Assembly (NCBI GenBank): GCA_008477525.1
Contig: SPDT01000007.1
Coordinates: 62,001-126,000, forward strand
DNA: 64,000 bases
Reading direction: 5' to 3'
Source: Hypomyces perniciosus
Taxonomy: Eukaryota > Ascomycota > Sordariomycetes > Hypocreales > Hypocreaceae
Shown here in pieces: positions 12,701 through 26,143 of this stretch. The position numbers were made by a program, and so were the translations under genes. A model generated the notes under the pieces. The model was not told the DNA's origin and ran no database searches. It saw only the letters and a program-made list of their open reading frames with translations. The number at the start of each line of letters is the position of its first letter. The first letter of the stretch is position 1.

Positions 12701-15461
12701 GCCAATAAGATATTTAATTAGCCCTTTAGGCTTAATCTTAACTTCTTTCTTTTTCTGGCCAGCTTTATAGTCTTTATTTTATATATAGGCGCGGCAGCTA
12801 TATATATAAAGCCTGCTTTAATCTAGCTATAGGTCCGCAGAAGGCTCCTTTATTAGAAAGGGCGTAAAGTCATAGAACTATTGCTTTAATTTATTAATAA
12901 ATAATATTATATTAAGGCTGCGCGTAGGACTTATATTAATAATATGCGCTATAGCTCTTATACTCTTAGGCTATAAATCGGTTAAGAGACCTATAGTTTC
13001 CAGTATTTTAATTAACTTGTTTGTAATTTCTTAACCTGCCTATTTTAAAGTACTGTTTAGTTTATATATATAGGAAAAGGCAAGCTTTAAAATAATACCC
13101 TTTATATTAGCCTAGATTTAAAAGTATAATAATCTTTAACTGCAATTACAGCTTTTTTATTATTTTACTTAAAAAAGTATATAAAGATATTATATTGCGT
13201 CTTTACTATACTTATAAAGTTAAATAAAGTATTAAAAACAGTTTCCTGTTCTTTATTTTAATAAAGGGCGCATATATAGCTATATAGTATATTCTTTCTT
13301 AAGTACTAGAAGCCAGTTATCCCTATTATAGCCTTTAAGATAGTCTTAAAGATCCTAGTGCACTTTAAAGAACAGTCTTAATACTTATCTATTAAATAGT
13401 CTGCAAGAGATAACCTGTTTTATATATATAAAAGTATAAGCCTTACATTCTATATGCATAGTTCCTTTAATATATATATTCCTTATATTCTTTATAAGCG
13501 CTTTAAGCGCTTTTAAGCTTAAATATCTTAATTATAAATGCTAAAGCTATTTAAAGTTATATTATAGTATTACGGGATTATATATTAGTCTTCTTTTACT
13601 TTTTAATACTGTATAAATACTATAATCTGTATTAAGAAAAATAAAAAAAGCTATTAAGCTGCTTAGTATAATACACTTAAAGATAGGGGCAATATAAAGC
13701 GATGAAGGCTTATATTAAAGAAATAAAAGATTATACCTATACTCTACCTTCCCTATAATAGTGTTTAAATTGGCTATGCTAGTGCGAAGTGTATTATTAT
13801 ACCCTATTAGCTAAATCCCTACTGTCTAAAGCTTTAATGAAAATACAATATTAATATAAAATCCTTTAACTACAGCTATATCCGAAAGCTTAATAGAGTG
13901 CATTATCTTTTAATATAGATTATAAAAAGTATCCTTTAGTAAATAATAACCTTTTTTAATTATTAAATAGCTAGCTTTTCCTACTTTAATATAATCCTCT
14001 TTTATATTTAGGATAAAGGAGCTGGGAATAAGGTAATTCCTGCTATTTATAAAATAAATAGTACTATATATATTAAAGAGGGTGCTTTAAAAGAGGCAGT
14101 AAAGTATATTTTATATATTAATATATATTAATACGCTTATTAAATATACTATAGGGCTTATATTTTCCGTATCGATTAAGTTTAGGGAAATTAAAGCACC
14201 TATAACAATTAAAGTTATTCCTCCTTATACTAGGGCAGTAAAGTTAATACCCCTTTTACTAAGCTTTTTATAAGTAACCTGCCATTTATCTTTTTACAGG
14301 TATATACAAATCTCTATAGCCTATTTAGGCGTAAAAGTATATTTCCCTTTTTTCTTAAGCCTTTTAGCGAGTATAGTATATACTTTGCTACAGTTATTTA
14401 AAAGTTAAATATACCTTTTAAGTCTATAAAGGCACTCTTTATTAATAAAAGGCTTTAAATATATATTACTACTGCCTAATATATTATTAAAGTAATTATT
14501 AAATATTATATAAAAGTTATAAATATAATTTTCTATATTTTTTAAAGTATTTAAAAAAAGCTATTTAAGTTAATTAAAAGAAAAGATTTTATTTATTTTA
14601 CTACTTTTAATTAAGCTATCTATATAGTATAAATAGTAGGCAGTAAAGCTTAAAGTAAAGTATACTTTAATAGCTTTAAAAAAAGCTATTTAAAAAGCTA
14701 TTCCTTTAACCTTTAAAAGCTTATACTTTACTGCATTTATATAGATATACGCCTAGTAAATATACTATACTTTTAGCTTAATATTCCCGCGCTCTACTTT
14801 ATACAGTATATATTAATAGAATAAATGTATTTCCTTATATATTATATCCTTATAAAGAGTTAATTAATCTTTAAACTTTTTAATAATTTAGCAAATAGTA
14901 AACTTAGTATTAAAGTCTTTATTATTCTTATAGGCTGCTTTAATAGTAGTAGAGGCTAGGGCTGCAGCTTTGAGGTCTATTAAAATTAAAGTATAAATAC
15001 TAGAGTTAACTGTCTTCTAGATCTAATTTAGAATCGCATCGCTAGCCTTCCTCTTCTCTTTATTTAAGGTAATATTAAACTAATGCTCCTAAAGTATACT
15101 ATTATAGCAAGTAAAGATATCTGCCGCTAAGGCATTAAGACTAAACTTTTATACTGTATACTCCTTTACTTTTACTAAAGTAAATAGCCTAATAGTAGGG
15201 AAATAGTTATTTAACTAATTAAAGAGATTAAAATTAATCCTATTTTAGACTTTAGCAGTAGTTATATAGTTAGTTAAAATAGTGATCTATTTAATTTACT
15301 AGACTATTAATTCCAGCTTGATAAAAGCGATATCCTTTATACTATCTATTATAAAAGATAGCTTTAGTAGTTTAAAGGCAAGGGTAAAAGGTATAAAGAG
15401 AGATATAATATTAAAGTAGAAGTTTCTAGTAACTCTAATAGTTACTACCTAGGCTTATAAC

Positions 15462-15724
15462 TGTAGCAGAGCGCGGCATAGCTATATAAAGTATAAAGAG
15501 ATAGGAAACAAAGCTTGATTCTATAAAAGAGAATATACTATAGTGGCCTTACTATATATACATATAGCTAACATAAAGAAGAAGCTGTATACAGCGCTGT
15601 AAGCGTCTATACTGTCTGATATATCGCTTACGCGATATGTATATTAGCTTGTATCTGCTTTGTAAGCAGATAAGAGCTCCCTAGCGCTAATAAGCGGTAG
15701 GGCCCCAGCCTACTTAACCTAATA
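15462..15724 (-). repeat. 5' LTR of copia B
   Basis: This 263-bp repeat starts TGTAGCAGAGCG and ends CCTAATA. The target duplication CAACT follows at 15725-15729. It differs from the left LTR mainly by transitions. Confidence 0.9.
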
Positions 15725-16569
15725 CAACTATTATAAAAAACCTAGATATAGGCTTAGACTATTATATAATTACTATTACTCTTTTACGCTTTATTAAGCT
15801 AATAGCTAGTATAAAAAAGAAATATATATCCCTTTTAAAAGTTTATAAAAGTTTAGCCAATTAATATATATATATACCTAGCTTTTTTTATAGGTAAATA
15901 CAATTAACTTAACTAAAAAAGACTTAGACTTAATTATATAAATACTTTAAAGACTCTTTGCGGACTATATATAACCCTAATAGGCAAAAAGAGATATTAA
16001 AATAAATATAGCGCCCCTTAATAAAATAAAAACTACGAGATAGCCTACTTAGTTAATATTATAGTGCCTATTAAAACTAATAAATAAACTAAGTGAAAGA
16101 AGATAGAATATAATATAGTTAAATGTAAGAAATGCAATTATTAAAATAAAATTATAGTTAAAGTTAGTTTAGGCAGGGGTATTTAATAGGTAGTTAAATA
16201 GTATAAGGCTATAGACTAATTTTAACCCCTTTCTTTAATAGATAGTAATAGAAATATTTTAGACTTTAAAGAGTAAGTAGCCTTTTTTAAAAAATATTTA
16301 CTATAATAAAAGGGAGTAGAAAAAGATATTAAGAACCTTTAAGAACCTTAGGCATTAAAGAACCCTTAAATACTATAAAATAAAATAGTTATTAAAGAGG
16401 AGGCAAAAAAGGCTATAATAAAAGTAGAGAATAAGTTTACTTAATAGACGTAAATAATAAAATAAATAAATAATAAATAATACTTTAACTAAAGATTCTA
16501 TTACCTTAATAGCCTTTAAAAAGCAGTGATAATAGGCTATTAAAAAAGCTTAAATAGCTTTTATATTAG
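15725..16569 (+). pseudogene. LINE endonuclease relic, second part
   Basis: If copia B and one copy of CAACT are removed, this sequence continues the LINE relic of 7521-8597 in the same frame. The joined frame reads through the junction as TTIIKNLDIGLDYY (15742-15765 codes LDIGLDYY). This resembles the family's LDTGSDHLPI motif near the end of the endonuclease domain. Further downstream the frame decays and no reverse transcriptase is reached before copia D begins at about 16570. Confidence 0.6.
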
Positions 16570-16847
16570 TTTTAGGTTAAGTAGGCTAGGGCCCTACTGC
16601 TTGTTAGCGTTAAGGCTGGCGCTAAGGAGCTTTTATTTACTTTATTAGCAGATATAAGCTAATATATACATTATATAAGCGATATATTAGACTATATAGG
16701 CGCTTATAAAGCGCCTATATATTGCTTTGTCTTTATATTAACTATATATATATATAGTAAAGCCACTATAGTATATTCTCTTTTATAGAATTAAACTTTA
16801 TTTCCTATTACTTTATACTTTATATAGCTATACTGCGCTATATAATG
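16570..16847 (+). repeat. 5' LTR of copia D
   Basis: This is the reverse complement of the copia LTR family. It starts near TTTTAGGTTAAGTAGGC and ends near GCGCTATATAATG, and includes the family's hairpin-like GGCGCTTATAAAGCGCC. Strong mutation makes the exact ends uncertain by a few bases. Confidence 0.75.
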
Positions 16848-18767
16848 GTTATAAGTTTAAGTAACAATTATTAGAGTTACTAGAAACCTTTATTTAAATA
16901 TTATTTCTTTTTGTTCCCTTTACCTTTACCTTTAAGCTATTAAAGCTATTTTTTATAATAAATAATATAGGGGATATTGCTTTTATAAAGTTAAAATTTA
17001 TGTTTAATAGATTAAATAAATTACTATTTTTATTAATTGTATAATTACTGCTAAAGTAGAAAATAAGATTAATCTAGATTTCTTTAATTAATTAAATAAT
17101 AGTTTCCCTGCTTTTAAGCTATTTACTTTAATAATAGTAAAGGAAACTGCAATTAAAGTATTTAATTTTAACCTTTTATAAATTAATATCTTTATTTACT
17201 ATAATAATATACTTTAAAAGTTTTACTTCTTTATTAATAGTAATAATAAAAAAAGGAAGGCTAAAATTATTATTTTAAAGTAAATTTAAAAAATAGTTAA
17301 CTTTTATATTTATACTTTAATTTTAATAAACTTTTAAGCTGCAGCTTTAGCTTTTACTGCTATTAAAGTAGCCTATAATAATAATAAGGATTTTAATATA
17401 AAGTTTACTATTTATTAAATTATTAAAAAATTTAAAGATTAACTTTTTATAAAGATATAATATATAAAAAAGTATATTTATCCGATTAATATATACTATA
17501 TAAAGTAAAGTATAGGAATATTAAGCTAAAAGTATAATATATTTATTAAGTATATATTTATATAAGTATAGTAAAGTATAAGCTTTTTAAAGTTATAAGA
17601 GTAGCTTTTTAAATAGCTTTTTTTAAACTTTACTGCTTATTATTTATTCTATATAAACAGCTTAATTAAAGTAATAAAATAAAAGAGATTTTATCTCTTA
17701 ATTAATTTAGCCAGCTATTTTTAAATAATATAGAAAATATAAAGAATCATATTTATAGCTTTTATATAATATTTAATAACTGTTTCAATAATATATTAAA
17801 TAATAGTAATATATATTTAAAGCCTTTTACTAGTAAAAAGTACTTTTATAGACTTAAAAACTATATTTAGCCTTTAAATAACTGCAGTAAAGTATATACT
17901 ATATTTATTAAAAGGCTTAATAAAAAAAGGAAATACTCTTTTATATTTAAGTAGGCTATAAAGATTTGCGCGCGCCTGCGAGAAGATAAATAGTAGGTTA
18001 CCTGCAAGACGCTTAATAAAAAAAGGTATTAACTTTACTGCTTTAATATAAAGGAAAATAGCTTTAATTATTATAGCTGCCTTAATCTCTTTAAACCTAA
18101 TCGATAAAGAAGATATAAGCCTTATAGTATATTTAATAAATGTATTAATATATATTTATATATAAAATATATTTTACTGCCTCTTTTAAAGTACCTTTTT
18201 TAATATATATAATACTATTTATTTTATAAATAACAGGAATTACTTTATTCCTAGCTCTTTTATTTTAAATATAGAAAAAGACTATATTAAAGTAAAAAAG
18301 CTAGCTATTTTATAATTAATAAAGGATATTATTTATTAAAGGATACTTGTTATAATCTATATTAAAAGATAGTATACTTTATTAAATTTATAGATATAGC
18401 TATAGTTAAAGGATTTTATATTAATATTATATCTTTATTAAAGCTATAAAAATAACGATTTAGCTAATAAAGTATAATAATATACGTTATATTAATACAG
18501 CTATTTTAAATATTATTATAGGGAAAGTAAAGTATAAGTATAATCTTTTATTTTATAAATATAAACTTTTATTACTTTATATTGCCTTTATTTTTTAATA
18601 TATTATACTAAGCAGTTTAATAGCCTTTCTAATACTTTTTAATATAGACTATAGTATTAATATAGTATTAAAAAGTAAAAAAAGATTAATATATAATCCT
18701 TTAATATTATAATATAATTTAGAATAGTTTTAGCATTTATAATTAAAATATCTAGGCCTAAAAGCAC
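16570..18767 (+). mobile_element. Copia D: Ty1/copia, 5' part
   Basis: This is a fourth copy of the copia family, in plus orientation. It starts with a 5' LTR (16570-16847) and then gives the reverse complement of the 5' internal sequence of copia B and C. It is interrupted at 18767 by gypsy-2, with the target duplication AGCAC at 18763-18767 and 25372-25376, and resumes at 25372. All frames are broken. It is among the most AT-rich copies. Confidence 0.85.
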
Positions 18768-18929
18768 TATCACGGCACACGGAACAGCGGGTCAAGGTGA
18801 TATCTTTGTTGTGCCTTGAACAAGGCAAGAAGCTATGAGAATGTGGTTTGAAGGTGTAGGACCAAGTCATCACGTGAGGACGCACGTGATGCTGATGAGT
18901 CATCAGAGGGCAGGTTTGGTGCCGTGACA
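18768..18929 (-). repeat. 3' LTR of gypsy-2 (162 bp)
   Basis: It reads TATCACGGCACACGG to GGTGCCGTGACA in plus orientation. By my count it differs from the 5' LTR (25210-25371) at about 15 positions. At all of them this copy has C or G where the other has T or A. About 10 of these lie in CpA/TpG context. Confidence 0.92.
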
Positions 18930-18932
18930 GTA

Positions 18933-18944
18933 CCCCCCCCTTTT
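18933..18944 (-). other. Polypurine tract of gypsy-2
   Basis: On the minus strand this reads AAAAGGGGGGGG, three bases before the 3' LTR. It is the expected primer for plus-strand DNA synthesis. The same arrangement precedes the gypsy-1 LTR. Confidence 0.8.
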
Positions 18945-21900
18945 CAAACTCCATTTGCCCCCAAATGGCTATTCCAAGACTATATATATTCCAATCCTCT
19001 TATTATATTAATTCCGTTGTAAGCGGCTGCTGCGTCGCGGGTCCGGCTGGTCGGTTATCTTCCTCTTCTTGACCCAGGCAGGCGGGCCGGGCTTGTCGGG
19101 GTTTTTTATATAGTATTCTAAGAGGGCGGCGTTTTATCCTTTTAGATCTTTTGCGGGTTGCCAGCTTGGTGCGTGGTGTTTCCAGGCTATGTGATAGTGT
19201 AGGCTATCCTTGTTGTGGCAGTCGAGGATCTCATCGAATTCCCACTTTTCCACCACTTCGTTCGTCTCGTTATCTGTTTTAAGGACTCGTCCCCGCGTAT
19301 TCTTATTCTCTCGCTTATTAATAGCGTCTTATCCTAGCAGACATATCTATTAGCCTGCTTTATCGACTGCCAGTAGTCTAAGGAGAGAGTTATAGAATAC
19401 AGGGAAAATGCGGATACAGTCAGGGAGTTTAAGTCGGCAAGCTTAAGGGTATATATCGAGGATTTTATATAGGCCCACCTATTTATCGTCTCCTTTTTTC
19501 ATTAGGCGGTTTATTTTGAGGTATTTGGTCTTTAACTATACCTTTTTACTGACTGCGAATTAGTATGAGTCCTCCCTTGATGTGTTGGCCGCGGCCTTGT
19601 ATCAGGCGATCGATTGTGCTGCAAGGGCTTTTAGTTGGTCTAGGATTCGTTGGAAACGCTCGGCTATGGTGTTTGCTTTGTAGAAACTCCTCTTTTAGGC
19701 GATAGATAGGTTTGGCGGGCAGGGGTTTAAGGGCTCGACTCCTAGGCGCGGGTAAAAACCGTAATTTGCAAAGAACGGCGAGGTTCCTGTTATCTCAGAT
19801 ATTTAGTTATTCTAGGTAAACTCCGCGAGTGGCAACTAGTCTACCTAATCGTTCTGGTGAAAACTTATAAACTGCCTGAGATACTGCTTTACCCCTGCAT
19901 TTAGCCGTTCAGTCTAGCTGTTAGTCTCTGGATAGTAGGCTGAGGAATATTTAAAGTAAATTCTAAGTTATTGGGATAACTGCTTCTAGAACTTAAATAT
20001 AAACTAGGTACCCTGGTCTAATATAATTGTTGTTGGGGCTCTGTATAAGGTATAGACGCGTAAGATAAAGGCATCGGCAAGTTCTTTGGCATTAAGTGTA
20101 CGGGTAGCGATAAAGTGGCGCATTTTCGTTAAGCGGTATATTACTATAAGGATGTTTTTGTAGACTAAGCCTTGCTGGTTATAGTTGGGCAGTAGTATAA
20201 TATAGTTTACCGAGATATCACTTTAGGCCTAAAATAGTACCGGTAATGGTTTCAGGAATCCTAGGGGAGCGGATTTATTTGACTTTATTTAAAAGTATAG
20301 GTTATAACCCTTAATAAAAGTGTTAACATTAGCTGATATTTATAGCTACTAGTATATGCGGTTAAAGAGGTTTAGCGTTTTTACTTGTCCTGGGTGTCCC
20401 TTTAGCCTGGAAGAGTGTGTTTAGTATATAACTTATATCTTTACTTTATTTATTGGCGGGAGGAAAAGTTGTTCCCGGTAATATATTTAGTTGCTGCGGA
20501 TTTGAAAGTCTTATATTACTGCCTTTAAATCACCTCGAATGCTTTTAAGCTATTATTAAATAGCCGGGTCTTAGAGTGCCTGTATTATAATACTTGCTAT
20601 GTTTAATGTTTTATAGGCTTTATCGATTATTCTGTCGATCGATATTTTTAAGTCTGGGATTAAAGTGCTAATTGTTACAGCAAATAGGTTCTTATTATTT
20701 ATGCCTTTTATAATATCGGTATAAGTATAAAGGTTAAAGCGGCTTTCTGGGAGTAAGGTTCTTTTTCTTTCTTTTAATCGGCTATTATCCTGGTTTGACT
20801 TTACTGGGATATCCTGAGATCTCCTGTTTAATGTATTAGGCCTTACTATTTTCGACCTAGGCCAATAAATAATCTAGAAATTATACTGGGATAAGAATTT
20901 AAACTAGCGGATTTATCTTTAATTTAACGCTTTAGTGGTCGTAAAATATTCCAGGTTCTTGTAGTCTGTAATAATCTTGAATTTATTTTCTATGCCTTAG
21001 AGTTTAGGGCGCCATTTTTCTAACGATTTAATAATGGCTAGAAGTTCCTTGTTATAAATCTTATAATTGCATTTAGCGGGTAAGTGCTTCGATAAGAAGT
21101 ATACTACTAGTCGCAAGACACTATCTTTATTATACTGGGAGAAAATACTACTGGATACCTAGTCTAAGGCATCTGTTTCTAGGACTATCTTTTTATTATA
21201 GTTGAAGAAGGCAAGGATTAGGGTAGTTATAAACTGGGTTTTAAGATAGTTGAACGCAGCGGTATAGAGTTCTGTCTAATTCTATGGTGTATCTTTTCTC
21301 AAAAGGCTGTTTAAGGGTTTACAGATGTTGGAGAAGTCTTTAATGAACTGCCGATAGAAATTCGCGAAGCCTAGGAAGCATTGGAGTTCGCGGAGGTTTA
21401 AGGGTCTCTTTTAACTTATGATCGCGGCCACTTTCTCGGGGTCTATCTCGATGCTATTGCTTGTAATAATTAGGCTTAGGTACTTTGTTCTTATTGTCTC
21501 GAATTTGCATTTTTTGATATTGACTTAGAGACCTGCGTCGATCAATCTGTCTATAACTTCTTATATATATTATTAGTGTTCCTTTTATATGGCTGAGTAG
21601 ACTAGGATATTGTTAAGGTAGGCCGTGCAAATTTTATTAAGTAAATTATATAAAGTATGGTTAATATAGTGTTAGAAAGAGGCTGGGGCGTTGTAAAGAC
21701 TAAAGGGTATAATAAGGGTTTCGAATAGCTTAAACTGGGTTATAAAAGCTGTCTTCTATTTATATCCCTCTGCGATTCTGAGTTTATTAAAGGCAGCTAT
21801 TATATCTAGCTTAGTATAAAATCTGGCATTATACAAAGCATTTAATGTCTCCTGGATCAGCAGCAATAGGTAGCGATTCTTTATAGTAATATTATTAAGG

Positions 21901-24900
21901 CCTCGGTAGTCCTAATAAATGCAGATGCCTCTTCTGGGTTTTATAGCAAGGAGCAGGGGGGCAGTATATCTTGCTCTGGATTCCCTAATAAATCCTTTAA
22001 CTAGGTTCTTATCTAGCTATTTTCTTATAACCCGGAGTTTACTTAGTGATATTAGGCAGTTCTTCTAATATAATAGTTCCTTCCCTAGTAAAAGCTTGAT
22101 TTCATGGTCTTATAATCTCTTAGGGGGAAGCTTGTTTGCTAGTTGTAAGAGGAAGCCGATAATTTTATCTTATAGCCAGTTAGGAAGTTTCTTTTGAATA
22201 TTACTTTCTGTCAGTTCCGGCTTTGCTTTTATAAACTTGTCGATGTCAGACTTTAATATCCCCTGGAGGTGCTCTCTGCTATAGCAGTGCGCGAGGAAAT
22301 CGTGGAAAGCTGTGGGGAATAATGCTTATGCCGCTGCAAAGCTGCCCTGTCCTTGTAATACGCTTACGAAGGTGTCCTTGTTAAGCTCTGGTAGTCGGTA
22401 TACTTTATATTCCTGTTCCTGTATATTTTCTGCCAGGTCTGCCTAAGTCAGTCTTATATATTGGGCAGATGGGTCTTTATAAAACTGGATAAACGATGTT
22501 GCAGCGGATATTCGGATGTCTGTTAGGTCAGGTCGCTTATGTGGCGCTACTACTGTAGGCTTATTAGGTATTAGTATATTTAGCTTAAGGAGTTGTGCTG
22601 GGTTATGTTAGTGTAGATGTTAACGGCTACTGGCTATAGGTGTTGTTAAGACTAGTGTTGAGGGCTTGTTTAGTATTATCTGTGCTTTAGTCTTTAGTCC
22701 TTCGCAGTTATTAAGTCAATAAGTGCGGTAGTGATTTTGCCTTGGTGTTAGTGTAAGGTTAATGTATAAGTCCCTTTTTCCCTGTTGGGGCGTTGTTTTT
22801 TCTGGTATACTTTCGATATAGGTTTGGAACCTGACTTTCTTTTTAACCTTCTTTTTTATCTTTTTTAGTGTATTGTTTTGTTTCTTGCTGGTAATATAAA
22901 GTGCTGATTTTAAGGGTTTGCCTGGGATATCGATATTGTGTAGAATAGTTGTTGGGCTAGGAATTATTAGTGCAGTGCAGGTCTGAGGGCAATAACTTAT
23001 TAAATAATATTGCGAGTTAAAGGTGACTGTTAATATAGGCCAGTCGATATTAGGATTATATCGCTGTAGCTATAGCATTTTAAGGATAAGGGGGTTTTAA
23101 TCCGAGAGATTAATGACAAAAAATATATATAGCTCTCTGTATTCCCCTATTCCTATATCTAGGATTATATAGTCGGTAAGCTGTACTGCTGCTTTGCTAT
23201 TAGCTAAAATGAGGCTCCTTAGTCTGGGCAATTGTATTATTGGGATTTGGGACTTTTAGAGAAAATGCTAGTCTGTAAAGCCTTATGCTAAACAGCCACT
23301 ATTAATAAGGGTTAGTATAGTTACTGGTGAGTGCGCGAGGAATAATATAATATAGATAAGTAGTGATTTGCTATTTATGGTATTCAAAATTAATAGTCTG
23401 TTATTAATGATGATCTGTTGTATTTATAGAGGTATTAGGTTTATGGGCCATTCCGATATTCTATTGCGCTTCTTAACGCGATGTTGTCGGGAAGCTACTC
23501 TTTTCCCTGCCTTCTTACGTCAGGAGTTATATCTTTATAGGCGAGTGTATCGCTGGAGGTGACTGATCTTTCGATAAAGCTGGTCTCATTGACGTGGCGT
23601 AGGAATAGGTTCCTGTAGTACGATAGGTTGTTTCCTTAGGTTAGGAAGTGCTAGTACTGCAGGAACTAGGGAATAGGAACTTATAGTGCCGGCATGCCTT
23701 TTCCCTGGCTTAGGATATATACCCTGCCTTGAGGCGCTGTGGTGCTGTTGCCTCGATATATTCCGCGTCCTGGGAAGCCGCCACTATATCCCTGTGGGGT
23801 TTAAGGTTTTATAGTGTTAGCTTTCTGCTTTTCTACGCAGTTGCTGACTGTATATTGGCCGCTACAGTAGTAGTATAGGTTATGGAGTTGTCGGTATTTT
23901 TTGCGTTATAAGGCAAGGGATATAGTATCCAACTGTATAGGATCGCCTGCGTCTTTTTGCTTTAAAGGGTTTAACTTATTTTAGGGCGGGGCTTGTTAAG
24001 GGGTGTAGTTGCTGTTTGGCTTCTTGAACTCGCGGTTGCCTTTGAGTTTAGTGTAATGGGCCTGCTCTTTAAGGTCATTGTAAACTTTCTGACTAAAAGT
24101 TCTCTAAGCAGACTAGTCGTCCTTGCTTATAGGTTTATCGCTTCTATTAGTGAAGGCGGCGGCTATCTCTTTAGATACTTTAAGGCGAAGGGTGTCGACC
24201 TTTTAGGTATTGGTTTTGCCGGCTTAGGCTGCCAGTTTATAGAACTTGGTGATAAAGTTCTAGAATGGCTTATTTACTATATAGTAGGTATTAAACTCCT
24301 GGGCAGCAGATTGCAAAAGGTTAAGAGTTTTATACTGTGAGTCTAGGAATTTAATAAAAGTTTCACTATTTCCTTATTCCTATATCGTGCAGTTATCCTT
24401 TTTTATTGTAATATAGTTAAATGCCTCTCGTACCAAGTTATAGGCATTACTATCCAGTTGGCTGCTAATGTAGAGGATATATTTATAGGGGGTGTTAAAG
24501 TACTCGGCATCAATTGTGACGTTGCGCAGCATGGTGGAACGACAGTTTACGTATTTCTGCTAACGGGTTTTTGCATCCTTGTCCTTGGCGTCGAATTTAT
24601 CCTTAAGGTTATCAGTCTAATGCCTTGGGATATTATTACTTTTAGCTCTAATGAGCTTGTCGATCATGTCGCTTTGGCTTTGGACCTTATATTAAGCGAG
24701 CTTTAGGTTTTTAACGATAGCGGTGTTCTTAGACTCCTTCTGTTCTAAGGCTATATTAAAGTTGTATTCTTGGTTCTGGAAGTAGTTAGAGACGATATTG
24801 AAGAACTGCTCGAGTTCTGGTGCTTGAAGCTATGGGGTTAGGTTGTGATTGTCATCACAAGCTTTCAGGATGGTATAGATGTGAGGCTGGTCGCGGAAGT

Positions 24901-25209
24901 GATTGGCGAGCCTTGCTTTCTAACCAGGGTCCCCTTCCACGCCTTTTATTCTCACTTCGGTATTCTCGGGTTAAACGCAGGCTAGGGAATCGGGTATAGG
25001 CTAAGGAGCTGGGCTAGGGTGTGTTCTTTGCTGCAGGGATGTGGGCTTTTGGGCTTAGGGTCTCGCCACGGTCAGGGATTAGTGAATTTCCTGTAAGACG
25101 TAGGGCTCTTCATAGTATCGCGACTGGGCCATCAGCGACTTCGTTAATTCTTCTCAGGCAGGGTCGAGGGCTAGGGGTAATGGCGCAGTTGTTGTAGGAA
25201 GGCATAAAC

Positions 25210-25371
25210 TATTACGGCACACGGAACAGCGGGTTAAAGTGATATTTTTGTTGTGCCTTGAATAAGGCAAGAAGCTATGAGAATGTGGTTTGAAGGTGTA
25301 GGACCAAGTTATTACATGAGGACGCACATAATGCTGATAAGTTATTAAAGGGCAGGTTTGGTGCCGTAACA
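25210..25371 (-). repeat. 5' LTR of gypsy-2 (162 bp)
   Basis: This is the more mutated of the two gypsy-2 LTRs (TATTACGGCACACGG to GTGCCGTAACA). It is followed by the target duplication AGCAC at 25372-25376, after which copia D resumes. Confidence 0.9.
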
Positions 25372-26143
25372 AGCACTTAAAGTGCTTATAAAGAATATAA
25401 GGAATATATATATTAAAGGAACTATATATCTAGATTATAAGGCTTATACTTTTATATATATAAAACAGGTTATCTTTTATAGACTATTTAATAAATAAAT
25501 ACTAAAATTATTTTTTAAAGTACTTTAAGATCTTTAAAACTATCTTTAAAGCTATAATAAAAATAACTAGCTATTAATACTTAAAGAAAAATAGACAGTA
25601 TAGTTATATATATACCCTTTATTAAATAAAGAATTAAACATTATGTTTAATGCTTTTTTTAACTTGATAAATATAGTAAAGATATAATATAATATCTCTA
25701 TATACTTTTTTAAGCAAAATAATAAAAAAGCTATAATTACAGTTAAAAGTTTAGTATACCTTTACAGTTAAGCTAATATAAAAGGTATTATTTTAAAGTT
25801 TACCCCTTTTATATATATAAACTAAATAGCGCTTTAAAATAGGCAGGTTAAGAAGTTATAAATAAATCAATTAGAATACTAGAAGCTGTAAGTCTTTTCA
25901 TTAACTTATAGCTAGAGAGTATAAAAGCTGCTATATATATTATTAATATAAATCCTATATACAGCTTTAATATAATATTACTTATTAATAAATTAAAGTA
26001 ATAGTTCCGCGATTTTATACCTTTTCCGATAAAGGAGCTTTCTGTAGACTTATAGCTAGATTAAAGCAGTCTCTATATATATAGCTACTGCGCCTATATA
26101 CTTAATAGAGACTATAAAGCTAGCTAGAAAAAGAGAGAATTTA
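25372..26143 (+). mobile_element. Copia D: continuation after gypsy-2
   Basis: It continues copia D from AGCAC onward and matches the reverse complement of copia B from about 13.51 kb back to about 12.75 kb, including the GCGCTTTAAGCGCTT-like palindrome region. The match stops near 26143, where gypsy-3 sequence begins. The rest of copia D is missing from the window, so this is a truncation or rearrangement boundary. Confidence 0.75.

Larger units (their letters stand above)
8598..15724 (-). mobile_element. Copia B: full-length Ty1/copia, RIP-degraded
   Basis: This 7.1-kb element has two 263-bp LTRs and the target duplication CAACT at 8593-8597 and 15725-15729. Coding sense is the minus strand. 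The reverse transcriptase motif at about 11144-11170 reads FYIDNILFI (family form FYVDDILF). It is followed by a stretch matching the copia pattern KYKLHSKGDI and a later YFKKIAK. All frames are broken. It aligns with copia A, C and D. A GC-rich island near its 3' end (about 9330-9710) stands out from the AT-rich body. The short open frames inside it, for example at 12393-12674, lie antisense to its coding strand and are not genes. Confidence 0.9.
18768..25371 (-). mobile_element. Gypsy-2: full-length chromodomain Ty3/gypsy
   Basis: This 6604-bp element has 162-bp LTRs at both ends, the target duplication AGCAC and a polypurine tract next to the 3' LTR. Coding sense is minus. From right to left there is a gag region (about 25.2-23.7 kb) with a damaged zinc knuckle near 23837-23893 (YYCSGQYTVSNC). 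RNase H lies at about 20.8-21.25 kb, after a reverse transcriptase motif AYLNNILVYSA at 21591-21623. Integrase lies at about 19.8-20.5 kb and the chromodomain at about 18.96-19.27 kb. The same protein layout is seen in gypsy-1. It is less AT-rich than gypsy-1 but still inactive, with stops throughout. The open frames on the plus strand here (23993-24340, 24458-24706) are antisense shadows. Confidence 0.92.

Noticed and set aside
23993..24706. Two plus-strand frames of 115 and 82 codons
   Set aside because: They are antisense to the gag region of gypsy-2, and the element's minus-strand sense explains the sequence.
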